In this document: positions 1 to 7,669 of the stretch, piece by piece
Layout of the letters: the number at the start of each line of letters is the position of its first letter
Numbering within the stretch: position 1 is the first letter of the stretch
DNA from: Rhodospirillales bacterium
GTDB taxonomy: Bacteria > Pseudomonadota > Alphaproteobacteria > Rhodospirillales > JAPHRK01
Direction: 5' to 3'
Assembly: GCA_026196105.1 (NCBI GenBank)
Contig: JAPHRK010000051.1
Location: 1 to 35,524 of the forward strand
DNA length: 35,524 nt
Program-made: the position numbers and the translations under genes
Notes under the pieces: model-generated
The model's input: the letters and a program-made list of their open reading frames with translations, nothing else
The model's database searches: none
Told to the model about the DNA's origin: nothing

Positions 1-641
1 AGCAAGCAGAAGAAGCTTCTGCTAAACCTGTCCCTCCAGCAGAAGAAGTGGAAGCTATGCGAGCTGAGCTCGCTGAAGCTAAAGATCAAATGCTACGCGC
101 AGTGGCTGAGGCTGAAAACGTTCGTCGTCGTTCTCAAGCAGAAATTCGTACGAAACTGAAGTTTGCTCACACGGAATTTGCGCGTGATCTACTTGCTGTT
201 GCTGATAATTTGAGCCGGGCTGTAGATAGCGTTAAACCTGAAGAGCGTAAGGCAGATGCGGCTTTGGAAAACCTTTGTGTTGGTGTTGAAATGACCGCAC
301 GGGAAATGGAGAACGCTTTCCAAAAAGTAAAGATCACTTCTATTGATCCCTTGGGTGAAAAATTCGACCACAACTATCACCAAGCCATGTTTGAAGCCGA
401 AGACCCAAGTGTCCCGGCTGGTACGGTAGTTCAAGTTCTTGGTCGCGGTTATATGATCCATGACCGTTTGTTACGCCCTGCCATGGTTGGTGTCTCAAAA
501 GGTGGCCCCAAAACTGAAGAAGCAGGCGATGCTCCGAGCGATGGTGAAGTTGCCGCTGCTAAAGCTGTTGGCGATACAGCTTACGAGAAAGCCACCGGTG
601 ATGGTGATGCATCTGGGGTGAAATTAGATACTGAATTGTAA
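1..641 (+). CDS. grpE: GrpE, nucleotide exchange factor for DnaK (5' end outside window)
   Basis: GrpE releases ADP from the Hsp70 chaperone DnaK in the cytoplasm. The reading frame is open from the window edge (codons in phase from base 3), so the N-terminus is missing; the GTG at 48 is internal. Visible are the acidic, Ala/Glu-rich N-terminal stretch and long coiled-coil helix, the family motif around AEAENVRRRSQ, the helix with FARDLLAVADNLSRA, and the C-terminal beta domain with FDHNYHQAMF and the VLGRGYMIHDRLLRPAMV signature. An acidic, Ala/Gly-rich tail of roughly 40 residues follows the beta domain. The gene is followed by a good intrinsic terminator, so it ends its transcript; hrcA or dnaK would be expected nearby but neither is in view. 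Confidence 0.97.
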   Translation, partial: QAEEASAKPVPPAEEVEAMRAELAEAKDQMLRAVAEAENVRRRSQAEIRTKLKFAHTEFARDLLAVADNLSRAVDSVKPEERKADAALENLCVGVEMTAREMENAFQKVKITSIDPLGEKFDHNYHQAMFEAEDPSVPAGTVVQVLGRGYMIHDRLLRPAMVGVSKGGPKTEEAGDAPSDGEVAAAKAVGDTAYEKATGDGDASGVKLDTEL

Positions 642-668
642 ACCCCAAGGGTTGCTGAAATTATGAGA

Positions 669-697
669 GGGGCTGTCATTTGGCAGCTCCTTTTTTT
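669..697 (+). terminator. Intrinsic terminator of grpE
   Basis: A 7-bp stem (GGGGCTG at 669-675 with CAGCTCC at 684-690, one G-U pair) with an 8-nt loop is followed directly by seven T residues. It lies 28 nt after the grpE stop. Its T tract touches the stop codon of the convergent SDR gene. Confidence 0.85.
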
Positions 698-1580
698 ATT
701 GGTTTTCGGTGCTTTCAAAAATAGCTATTAGGCCTATGCGGTAGTTAGGATATTTTAGTTTTATACCTAACTCATTTTTTATGCGGCTATTGTCAATACG
801 CCGATTGTCCTGCCAAAAGGAGAGGGCCATGGGTGACATAGATTGCCGGGCGTCTTCCCACGAGACTTCTGCCGGAGGTTCAATGCAGAGTAAATTGCAG
901 GCAAAGGTTATGAGGTCTGAAGGTGGGGCGGCTTCGTCATCACTGAGGTTATACACCCTCCCAGGGTTAGGTTTGTTCATTGAGGCCCAGAGAGTTTGGG
1001 CGATGTCTTCTACATGAATGCGAGAGAAGTTATGACCAGGTCGGTTGATGCGCTTGGCTTTCTCTTCTTTGAGGCGATCAAAAGTCGAATAACCAGGGCC
1101 ATAAATACCTGGGAGTCTGAAAATATGTACGGGAAGATTTTTCTGGTTATGAAGGTCAAACCATTTATCTTCAGCCTCCATGCGCCGTTGGCTACGATCA
1201 CTACTGGGGCGGCGCTCAGCTGTTTCATCAACGAGTGCTCCCTGTCTGTCGCCATAAACGCCCGTGGTGGAAAGATACCCGATCCATTCCAAATTGTTTA
1301 AAGAAGAAAGTTGCTCCCCGATCAGATCGACAATCGGTTCCCCTTGTTTGTCAGGAGGAACAGAGCATAGAATATGGGTGACAGAACTTAGAATGCCTAA
1401 GGTATCCTCAAAGGGGTTTTGACGATCAAAAACAAATGCTCCAATGTCATCGGCTTCCAATTCCGCTTTTTTTTCTGCAGATTGGCAAGTGCCGGAAACT
1501 TTCCATCCTTGCTCCATTGCAGATTTAGCCAGAAACCGGGCTGAGTAACCAAGGCCGAAAATAAAGAGGTGTTTATTCAT
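696..1580 (-). CDS. SDR-family NAD(P)-binding protein, YeeZ-like
   Basis: A 294-residue extended short-chain dehydrogenase/epimerase-fold protein. The N-terminal strand-loop-helix reads FIFGLGYSARFLAK, a GxGxxA variant of the dinucleotide-binding loop. Further on come a WIGYLSTTGVYGD segment with the Tyr of the active-site region, then FRLPGIYGPG, and IHVEDIAQTLWASM typical of atypical SDRs such as E. coli YeeZ. The substrate is unknown. I chose the ATG at 1580, which puts the Rossmann strand immediately after MNKH; a GTG at 1613 would add 11 residues with no homology value. It stands alone on the minus strand between two plus-strand units, divergent from the TPR gene with only 62 bases between. 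Confidence 0.8.
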   Translation of the reverse strand: MNKHLFIFGLGYSARFLAKSAMEQGWKVSGTCQSAEKKAELEADDIGAFVFDRQNPFEDTLGILSSVTHILCSVPPDKQGEPIVDLIGEQLSSLNNLEWIGYLSTTGVYGDRQGALVDETAERRPSSDRSQRRMEAEDKWFDLHNQKNLPVHIFRLPGIYGPGYSTFDRLKEEKAKRINRPGHNFSRIHVEDIAQTLWASMNKPNPGRVYNLSDDEAAPPSDLITFACNLLCIEPPAEVSWEDARQSMSPMALSFWQDNRRIDNSRIKNELGIKLKYPNYRIGLIAIFESTENQ

Positions 1581-1642
1581 AAAAACGATCCATGAAGAGA
1601 AGATGGCTTTCACACTGCCAATTTTGATTATACCATAAAGGA

Positions 1643-2401
1643 ATGATGAAAATTGGTAACGTACTTTTTCTTTTATTCTTTAGCACTTTTGCTGTTTCTA
1701 CTGCTACGGCAGAAGAGATTGACCATAAGCATCAGTACAAAGCTTGTATGGCTCTCACAAAGAGTAAAGCTGAAGATGCTTTTGAAGCAGCTATTGCCTG
1801 GCGTGACCGGGGCGGCGGGGATGCGGCGCGACATTGTGCGGCAATTGCCTTGATTAATCTCAAGCACTATGAAGATGGCGCAAAGCGAATGGAAAAACTC
1901 GCAATTGAGGCCAAGGCTGATAAGAATTTTAAAGCTGGTTTGTTTGCCCAAGCAGGTCAAGCTTGGCTTCTGGCAGGAGATTCTAAAAGGGCCCGTGAAG
2001 CGCAGAGCACGGGCTTAACTCTCAATCCAAATTCTGTGGACTTGCTGATAGATCGTTCACAATCCTATGCGGCTGACAGCCTTTATTTTAATGCCATTGA
2101 TGACCTCAACCGGGCTTTGGAAATTGAGCCTGAAATGGCTGATGCTCTGGTCTTTCGTGCCACGGCCTATCGCTATGCAGATAGTTTAGAATTATCGGTT
2201 GAAGATTTAAATCGTGCTCTAGAAATTGATCCTGTGCATATAGAGGCATTGTTGGAAAAAGGAATTGTCGAACGCCTGAAAGGTAACAAAGATAAAGCCC
2301 GTTCAACCTGGATGTCTTTATTAGAAATTGCGCCGGGTAGCCCAGCAGCAGAAGCGGCGCGTGCTAATCTGGAAACCATGGATGTGCACAAAGAGAAATG
2401 A
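1643..2401 (+). CDS. Exported TPR protein
   Basis: A 252-residue protein with a signal peptide (MMKIGNVLFLLFFSTFAVSTATA, cleavage likely near residue 23) followed by helical pairs with TPR spacing. The clearest repeats include YFNAIDDLNRALEIEPE and LELSVEDLNRALEIDPV, so it is probably a periplasmic scaffold. No catalytic domain is seen. AAAGGA at 1637-1642 directly precedes two consecutive ATG codons; the second (1646) has the better, though still short, spacing. The HAD gene starts 4 nt after its stop, so the two are likely co-transcribed and coupled. Its partners are unknown. Confidence 0.75.
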   Translation: MMKIGNVLFLLFFSTFAVSTATAEEIDHKHQYKACMALTKSKAEDAFEAAIAWRDRGGGDAARHCAAIALINLKHYEDGAKRMEKLAIEAKADKNFKAGLFAQAGQAWLLAGDSKRAREAQSTGLTLNPNSVDLLIDRSQSYAADSLYFNAIDDLNRALEIEPEMADALVFRATAYRYADSLELSVEDLNRALEIDPVHIEALLEKGIVERLKGNKDKARSTWMSLLEIAPGSPAAEAARANLETMDVHKEK

Positions 2402-2405
2402 ATTA

Positions 2406-3068
2406 GTGTTATCTATTTATGATCTCATCATTTTTGACTGTGACGGTGTGCTGGTGGACAGCGAAATGCTGGCAAGCAGGGCTTTAGCCGAATATTTAAG
2501 GGAGCTCGGCGTCTCCATAACTGAAGAGGAAAGCCGAGAACGCTTTACAGGCATGAGTATTGCCAGCGTTAAGACCTTGATTGAAGCGAATTCAAATGTA
2601 TCCCTTCCGGATGATTTTGAGGACGCCTTATGGCAGCGAGACCAGATTGTTTTTGCTCGTGATTTGAAACCTCTTTCCGGAATAACTCGCTTGCTAAAAA
2701 GCTTAACCACACCGACTTGTGTGGCCTCAAGTGGTCGACCTGAGAAGATACATCACTCTTTAGAAGTTACCGGGTTACTCAAATATTTTGATCCCAATCT
2801 TTTCAGCGCACGGATGGTTGAAAAAGGAAAACCAGCCCCTGATTTATTCCTCTTAGCAGCTGAAAAAATGAAGGTGGCTCCTGAAAAATGCTTGGTGATT
2901 GAAGACAGCATTTTTGGTATTGAAGGAGCTTTGGCGGCTGGAATGGATGTCGTCGGTTTTGCCGGAGGCTGTCACGCAGGACCAGGGTATGGAGACAAAT
3001 TGAAAGGGGCAGGGGCGCCTATCGTTTATGACGACATGGCCCAGCTTAAAGAATTGATAGCTCCATGA
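2406..3068 (+). CDS. HAD-superfamily hydrolase (beta-phosphoglucomutase-like)
   Basis: A 220-residue subfamily I HAD phosphatase. Motif I is FDCDGVLVDSE, with the nucleophile and acid Asp pair; motif II is the Ser in VASSGRP; motif III is the Lys in EKGKPAPDLF; motif IV is VIEDSIFGIEGALAAGM. An alpha-helical cap lies between motifs I and II. Family members act on sugar phosphates or similar small phosphates; the substrate here cannot be read from sequence. The frame is open from 2328, but the GTG at 2406 is the credible start: an AAAGAG sits 10-15 nt upstream and the HAD fold begins 10 residues later. The stop overlaps the next start (ATGA at 3065-3068). Confidence 0.85.
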   Translation: MLSIYDLIIFDCDGVLVDSEMLASRALAEYLRELGVSITEEESRERFTGMSIASVKTLIEANSNVSLPDDFEDALWQRDQIVFARDLKPLSGITRLLKSLTTPTCVASSGRPEKIHHSLEVTGLLKYFDPNLFSARMVEKGKPAPDLFLLAAEKMKVAPEKCLVIEDSIFGIEGALAAGMDVVGFAGGCHAGPGYGDKLKGAGAPIVYDDMAQLKELIAP

Positions 3069-3811
3069 CTGTAGATGTTACAGTCCTTATTCCTCTGCTC
3101 TTTATCGTCGCGATAGGGAGCTATATTCAAGCCGTTGTGGGATTTGCTTTCGGATTAATATTCCTTGGCCTGTCAGCCAGCATTGACCTGCTGCCGATCC
3201 CGACAATCGCGATCCTTATTTCTCTTTTAGCCTTAGTCAATACAGCCACCGCTCTTTATGGCAACTATAAAAAAATCTTATGGCCGCAAGTTCTTGTTGT
3301 CCTTGTCGTAGGTTTGCCGATGATCTGGATCGGCATCATGATTCTTGATTATCTATCAGGAAATAATGTTAAAGCTCTCCGTTTTGCTCTTGGCGTGACG
3401 ATATTTTTATGTGCCTTTACCCTTCTTCAGCAGCCCAAAACGGATGCTCAACTTTCTTCAACTACCTCTTTTGGAATTGCTGGAATGTTTGGGGGGCTGC
3501 TTGGTGGCATGTTCGCAACGAGTGGTCCTCCCTTAGTTTTCCAATTTTACCGACAGCCTTTGTCAATGGAGGTTATCAGAGACTCACTTTTAGCTATTTT
3601 TCTGTTTAGTTCATTTTCTCGAACAACATTGGTGGTCTTAAATGGAGCTATGGACCAGGAGATTTTAATCCTTGCTGTTATTGCTTTCCCAGTTGTAATC
3701 CTTTTTACTCGTTTAGCGCGGCGCTTTCCGCCTAAATTATCTGAGAAATTACTGCGAAGAATTGTCTTTGCCCTTCTAGCGCTATCCTCTTTAACCTTGA
3801 TGGTAAGTTAA
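3065..3811 (+). CDS. TSUP/TauE-SafE family membrane exporter
   Basis: A 248-residue polytopic inner-membrane protein with about eight hydrophobic segments. The N-terminal segment contains GSYIQAVVGFAFGLIF. The second half starts with GIAGMFGGLLGGMFATSGPPLVF, the internal-repeat Gly-rich motif of the TauE/SafE (TSUP) family. Members move sulfite, sulfoacetate or related anions; the substrate here is unknown. It is coupled to the HAD gene by a 4-nt overlap, and a DMT-family transporter follows 5 nt later. Confidence 0.85.
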   Translation: MTVDVTVLIPLLFIVAIGSYIQAVVGFAFGLIFLGLSASIDLLPIPTIAILISLLALVNTATALYGNYKKILWPQVLVVLVVGLPMIWIGIMILDYLSGNNVKALRFALGVTIFLCAFTLLQQPKTDAQLSSTTSFGIAGMFGGLLGGMFATSGPPLVFQFYRQPLSMEVIRDSLLAIFLFSSFSRTTLVVLNGAMDQEILILAVIAFPVVILFTRLARRFPPKLSEKLLRRIVFALLALSSLTLMVS

Positions 3812-3816
3812 CCCAT

Positions 3817-4704
3817 ATGACCAAGCACTCTGCCTTAGATATAACAGCGGTCCTGGTGCTATTGGTATTATGCGGAAGTTGGGGGTTGCAACAGGTGGCG
3901 ATTAAATTTGCCAACGAAGGTATCTCTCCTGTTTTACAGGCCGGGATTAGGTCTTCTGGGGCGACTTTACTTCTTCTGGTTTGGATGAAAATAAGGGGCG
4001 TTTCTTTATTTGATAAGGACGGTACTTTCTGGTGGGGAGTTGCGGCTGGAATGCTGTTTGCCGGTGAGTTCTTGCTGATCTTTTGGGGCTTAGAATTTAC
4101 CTATGCTTCTCGGGCTGTTATTTTCCTCTACCTTTCCCCCTTCGTTGTTGCATTAGGGGTGCACATATTTATCCCTGGAGAAAAGCTTCGCTTAATTCAA
4201 GTTATAGGATTGGTATGTGCTTTCTTAGGCATTATTTCAGCCTTTGGTGAATCGTTCACATTGCCAGACGGTAATATGATCATTGGGGATGCAATGTTTA
4301 TTGGAGCGGCTGTTTTATGGGGAGCGACAACAGTTCTGATTAAGGCAAGCCCCTTGGCTGTTATTGCTCCAAGTAAAACCCTCCTTTACCAACTTATTGT
4401 ATCGGCATTTGCTCTTGTAATTGGCTCGTTCGTGATAGGAGAGCCTGGTATTATTAAGCTTACTCCTATGGTATGGGGGAGCCTTGCTTATCAAACGATT
4501 TGGGTGGCAGCGATAACTTACACGGCTTGGTTTTGGCTGGTTCGCCACTATCCAGCAGCTCACCTTGCCTCTTTTACCTTCCTGACGCCCCTGTTTGGTG
4601 TTTTGGCCGGGGCGCTTATCCTTGGTGAGCCAGTATCAATGGCTCTCATTATTGCCTTGGTTTTAGTGGGCGCAGGGATTTATCTGGTTAATAAACCTGC
4701 TTAA
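3817..4704 (+). CDS. DMT-superfamily transporter (EamA domains)
   Basis: A 295-residue inner-membrane protein with about ten hydrophobic helices arranged as two EamA repeats. The first includes LCGSWGLQQVAIKFANEG; the second starts near GDAMFIGAAVLWGATTVLIK and ends FTFLTPLFGVLAGALILGEP. This is the usual size and signature of drug/metabolite exporters, with no substrate information. It is the last gene of the TPR-HAD-TSUP-DMT run, with 5 nt separating it from TSUP. Its TAA stop (4702-4704) overlaps the stop of the small ORF on the opposite strand. Confidence 0.88.
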   Translation: MTKHSALDITAVLVLLVLCGSWGLQQVAIKFANEGISPVLQAGIRSSGATLLLLVWMKIRGVSLFDKDGTFWWGVAAGMLFAGEFLLIFWGLEFTYASRAVIFLYLSPFVVALGVHIFIPGEKLRLIQVIGLVCAFLGIISAFGESFTLPDGNMIIGDAMFIGAAVLWGATTVLIKASPLAVIAPSKTLLYQLIVSAFALVIGSFVIGEPGIIKLTPMVWGSLAYQTIWVAAITYTAWFWLVRHYPAAHLASFTFLTPLFGVLAGALILGEPVSMALIIALVLVGAGIYLVNKPA

Positions 4705-4823
4705 TTTTCAAGCGGTTCTTGGGTAGAATTTTCAAGAAAGGCATCGATAGCATTAAGGATTGATTCGATATCGCTGATATTAACTTCGCTGAATTCTTCA
4801 ACTGTAATTTCTTGCTCTAACAT
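4701..4823 (-). CDS. Small acidic protein, 40 residues
   Basis: A short ORF read from the minus strand: it starts MLEQEITVEEFSEV, continues through NISDIESILNAIDAF and ends with TQEPLEN. It has a strong ribosome binding site (GGAG, 6 nt before the ATG), is highly acidic (11 Glu and 2 Asp), has no Lys or Arg and no Cys, and its middle could form an amphipathic helix. It is not part of hrpB, whose stop is 120 nt upstream. Its stop overlaps that of the convergent DMT gene, so its end lies within that transcript. I do not recognise a family. The good Shine-Dalgarno sequence and strong compositional bias argue for a real small gene; conservation would have to decide. Confidence 0.5.
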   Translation of the reverse strand: MLEQEITVEEFSEVNISDIESILNAIDAFLENSTQEPLEN

Positions 4824-4915
4824 AGTCGTCTCCGTTTATCATCATTCTGTTGATTTAAGTCGTGTCTCTTCTAGAAGACATATTTACGGCAACAAATGCA
4901 TATCGACAGTGACGG

Positions 4916-4930
4916 TTATCACAATGATAA
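4916..4930. repeat. Palindrome TTATCA-CAA-TGATAA, copy 1
   Basis: A perfect 6-bp inverted repeat with a 3-nt centre, located between the hrpB stop and the 40-residue ORF, about 95 nt upstream of the latter's ATG. A 15-nt stretch (4917-4931) recurs identically at 7518-7532 on the other side of hrpB. Its size and symmetry are those of a small operator. Confidence 0.55.
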
Positions 4931-4943
4931 AATTTTATGTAAA

Positions 4944-7457
4944 TTATTTTCTCCGGTGTTTGACCCGGTTGGTTGGCGGCTCGCTCAGGGGGTCGTCGGG
5001 CCAGGGGTGTTTTGGATAGCGCCCCTTCATGTCGGCTTTCACGGCGTGATAACTGTTTTGCCAAAACCCAGCTAAATCCTGAGTTACTTGTAAGGGCCGC
5101 CCGGCTGGTGAAAGTAGATGGATAAGCAGGGGCACCTTTCCGCCTGCAATAGAGGGCGTTTGGGTCAGACCAAACATTTCCTGGAGGCGGACAGCTAGTA
5201 TTGGAGTTTCCCCGGTTGTGTAATCTAAGGGGATAACTGAACCGCTAGGGACCGTACAATGTGTCGGAACTTGCTCATCGAGTTGTTTTTGTAGGTTCCA
5301 GTCTAAGAGAGCTTTTAAGGCTGAATTTAGATCGATTGTTGCGAAATCAGTTTTCCGACGGCATTGGGTTAAAAAAGGTGCCAACCAATTTTCTAAATCA
5401 TCTAGTAAGGCTTGCTCTCCGACATCAGGCCACTCTTCTTTTTCAATATTTCGCAAAAATAAAACGCGAGCTTGCCAGTTCCTAAGTTCTTTTGTCCACG
5501 GCAAACAGGAGAGACCAAGTTTGCGGATACCAGCAATCACTGCCTCAATGGTTTTTTCATCGGAAGGTTTTTTTAAAGGCTTTTCGTCCAGGACTATCGA
5601 ATGGAACCGCCGTTGCCAGCGGGATATAATTTCCCCTTTGCGATCATCCCAAGAAACTTCTTCGACCTCGTTAATCCTTTTAGTAAAAAGCTCTTCAATA
5701 TCTGCTTTTGAAATGGGGGCCGCCTGATAAATACGGGCGTTTCGTCCAGCACCGTCAAGGTTTGCAATGGCGAGAAATGGTTCTGCGGCGAGGGGTTCGT
5801 CGCCATTTAAAGTCGCGCCTCTTCCATTTGAGAGTCGAAAGCGAGTGCCATCTTTGCCTCGTCTTTCTCCTACGCGATCCGGGAAAGCCAGTGCAATTAA
5901 ACGTCCTGCATTTGATGTCGATAAATTCTCGTTAGATGTTTTTATTTTACGGGTCCATTCTTTTGCAGCTTCTTTTACCCTGCTCAGGCTGGCTCTATGA
6001 AGGGCGCTGCCTGAAGGTAGATTATTTAAGGTTTCTTGACGGCCTTGGAGAACGTCTAAGCGCAGGCGGAGATCAACGTTGAATTCTCCACGGGGAAGTC
6101 GAATAATATCACGCTCTTCAAGTAAAGCCGCTACTTGACAGGCTAAGTTTCCCAAACCAACTTCTCGCCCCTTAATCATCATGTGAGCCAAACGGGGATG
6201 GATCCCTAATTTCGCCATTTCATTGCCGTGAGAAGTTATGCGTCCCTGTTCATCTAAAGCCGATAAATCTTTCAACAAATCTTGTGCTTGGGAAAAGGCC
6301 CCAGAAGGAGGGGTGTCGAGCCAGCGTAGTTGCCCTGGATCTGCTACACCCCATTGAGCTAAATCAAGCACTAAAGGAGCGAGGTCACCGTCGATTATTT
6401 CTGGAGCATTAAAAGGGAGTAACCCTTTTTGCTGAGCTTCAGGCCAAAGACGGTAACAAATACCTGCCTCTGTTCGCCCGGCCCGACCCTGACGTTGGAT
6501 AGATGAGGCTTGGGAAACGCGCAAGGTTTCCAGTCGCGTCATTCCGCTTCGAGGGTCGAATCTTGGAGCTCGTCTAAGACCGCTATCTATAACGACACGA
6601 ACCCCTTGGATAGTGAGGCTGGTCTCAGCTATATCGGTTGCTAAAACTACTTTCCGTTTTCCTTCAGGGGCAGGGCGAATAGCTCTATCCTGTTCCTTTG
6701 GAAGTAGGGCTCCATAGAGCGGTCTGAGGAGGATGTCTTTTCCGAAATCTTTTCTCTGTAGCAGAGAAAGCGTGCGTCTGATTTCTCCTTCGCCCGGCAA
6801 GAAAACCAAAAGACTTCCGCTTTCTTGTGCCAAGGCTTCTTCAACTGTTGCTGCAACAGCAGCCTCTAACCCCCTTGGGAGAGGTGCTTCGCCATATCGG
6901 GTTTTAACAGGGAAAGCACGACCTTGGCTAGTAATAAGCGGTGCCTCATCAAGAAGAGCTGAAACAGAAGAACCTTCCAAGGTCGCTGACATGATTAAAA
7001 TACGGAGATCATCTCGCAAGGCCTCTTGAGCATCAAGACATAGGGCCAAGCCTAAATCAGCCTGTAGGGAGCGTTCGTGGAATTCATCAAAAAGAATTGC
7101 TCCTATACCTTTAAGTTCGGGGTCATGTTGGATTCTGCGGGTTAAGACACCTTCGGTAACCACTTCAATCCGAGTGTCTGGCCCTACCTTATTTTCACCT
7201 TTAACTCTGAAACCGACAGTTTTTCCAACGGTTTCCCCCAGCGTTTCAGCCATTCGCCGTGCTGCGGCTCGTGCTGCTAAACGGCGAGGCTCCAGCATAA
7301 GAAGGGTTTTACCCTTCATCCAAGACGCTGGGAGAAGAGCTAAAGGAACTCGCGTTGTTTTACCTGCCCCTGGAGGTGCTTGCAGGACGACATTTCTGTT
7401 GTTTTCCAAGGCGTTCTGTATATCTGGGATAATGGTTTCGATAGGTAAATTGGACAC
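4944..7457 (-). CDS. hrpB: ATP-dependent helicase HrpB
   Basis: An 837-residue DEAH/RHA-type helicase of the HrpB family, predicted cytoplasmic. Walker A is APPGAGKTTRVPLALL, motif II is DEFH (in ILFDEFHERS), motif III is MSATLEG, and motif VI is QRQGRAGRTEAG. The distinctive HrpB C-terminal domain follows, including the near-terminal segment with HLLSPAGRPLQVTQDLAGFW and the ending KGRYPKHPWPDDP. Its role in bacteria is poorly defined. The frame is open to a GTG at 7523, but the GTG at 7457 starts directly before SNLPIETIIPDI, where family members normally begin; neither start has a clear ribosome binding site. It stands alone on the minus strand, divergent from the cyclic-nucleotide-binding regulator. 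Confidence 0.93.
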   Translation of the reverse strand: MSNLPIETIIPDIQNALENNRNVVLQAPPGAGKTTRVPLALLPASWMKGKTLLMLEPRRLAARAAARRMAETLGETVGKTVGFRVKGENKVGPDTRIEVVTEGVLTRRIQHDPELKGIGAILFDEFHERSLQADLGLALCLDAQEALRDDLRILIMSATLEGSSVSALLDEAPLITSQGRAFPVKTRYGEAPLPRGLEAAVAATVEEALAQESGSLLVFLPGEGEIRRTLSLLQRKDFGKDILLRPLYGALLPKEQDRAIRPAPEGKRKVVLATDIAETSLTIQGVRVVIDSGLRRAPRFDPRSGMTRLETLRVSQASSIQRQGRAGRTEAGICYRLWPEAQQKGLLPFNAPEIIDGDLAPLVLDLAQWGVADPGQLRWLDTPPSGAFSQAQDLLKDLSALDEQGRITSHGNEMAKLGIHPRLAHMMIKGREVGLGNLACQVAALLEERDIIRLPRGEFNVDLRLRLDVLQGRQETLNNLPSGSALHRASLSRVKEAAKEWTRKIKTSNENLSTSNAGRLIALAFPDRVGERRGKDGTRFRLSNGRGATLNGDEPLAAEPFLAIANLDGAGRNARIYQAAPISKADIEELFTKRINEVEEVSWDDRKGEIISRWQRRFHSIVLDEKPLKKPSDEKTIEAVIAGIRKLGLSCLPWTKELRNWQARVLFLRNIEKEEWPDVGEQALLDDLENWLAPFLTQCRRKTDFATIDLNSALKALLDWNLQKQLDEQVPTHCTVPSGSVIPLDYTTGETPILAVRLQEMFGLTQTPSIAGGKVPLLIHLLSPAGRPLQVTQDLAGFWQNSYHAVKADMKGRYPKHPWPDDPLSEPPTNRVKHRRK

Positions 7458-7516
7458 GATATATAAAACTGTACCAGGAGTATAGTTGCGTATTGAAAAG
7501 AAGAAGGATATTCTTT

Positions 7517-7532
7517 CTATCACAATGATAAA
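7517..7532. repeat. Palindrome TATCA-CAA-TGATA, copy 2
   Basis: The same 15-nt sequence as 4917-4931, here just upstream of the preferred hrpB start and about 140 nt upstream of the cNMP-binding regulator. If the GTG at 7523 were the true hrpB start, the palindrome would overlap the start codon. It is a candidate operator for hrpB and/or the divergent gene. Confidence 0.5.
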
Positions 7533-7669
7533 GATGACTCATGCTAAAAAACTAGCAATAAAAAAAGAGAGTCACTCAATCTTGAGGAAGCAATAAAGAA
7601 TGACTAAGTATCTTTTTGGGGAAAAGAGACTTGTCCTAAAGCAAGATTGATCAAAGCCGGGAGGCAAGT

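Noticed and set aside
2328-2405. N-terminal extension of the HAD protein
   Set aside because: It overlaps the TPR gene in another frame and adds 26 residues before the HAD fold; the GTG at 2406 is better placed.
7582-7610. TTGAGG-17-TAAGTA as a promoter for the cNMP-binding regulator
   Set aside because: The -10 match is poor; no reason to prefer it.
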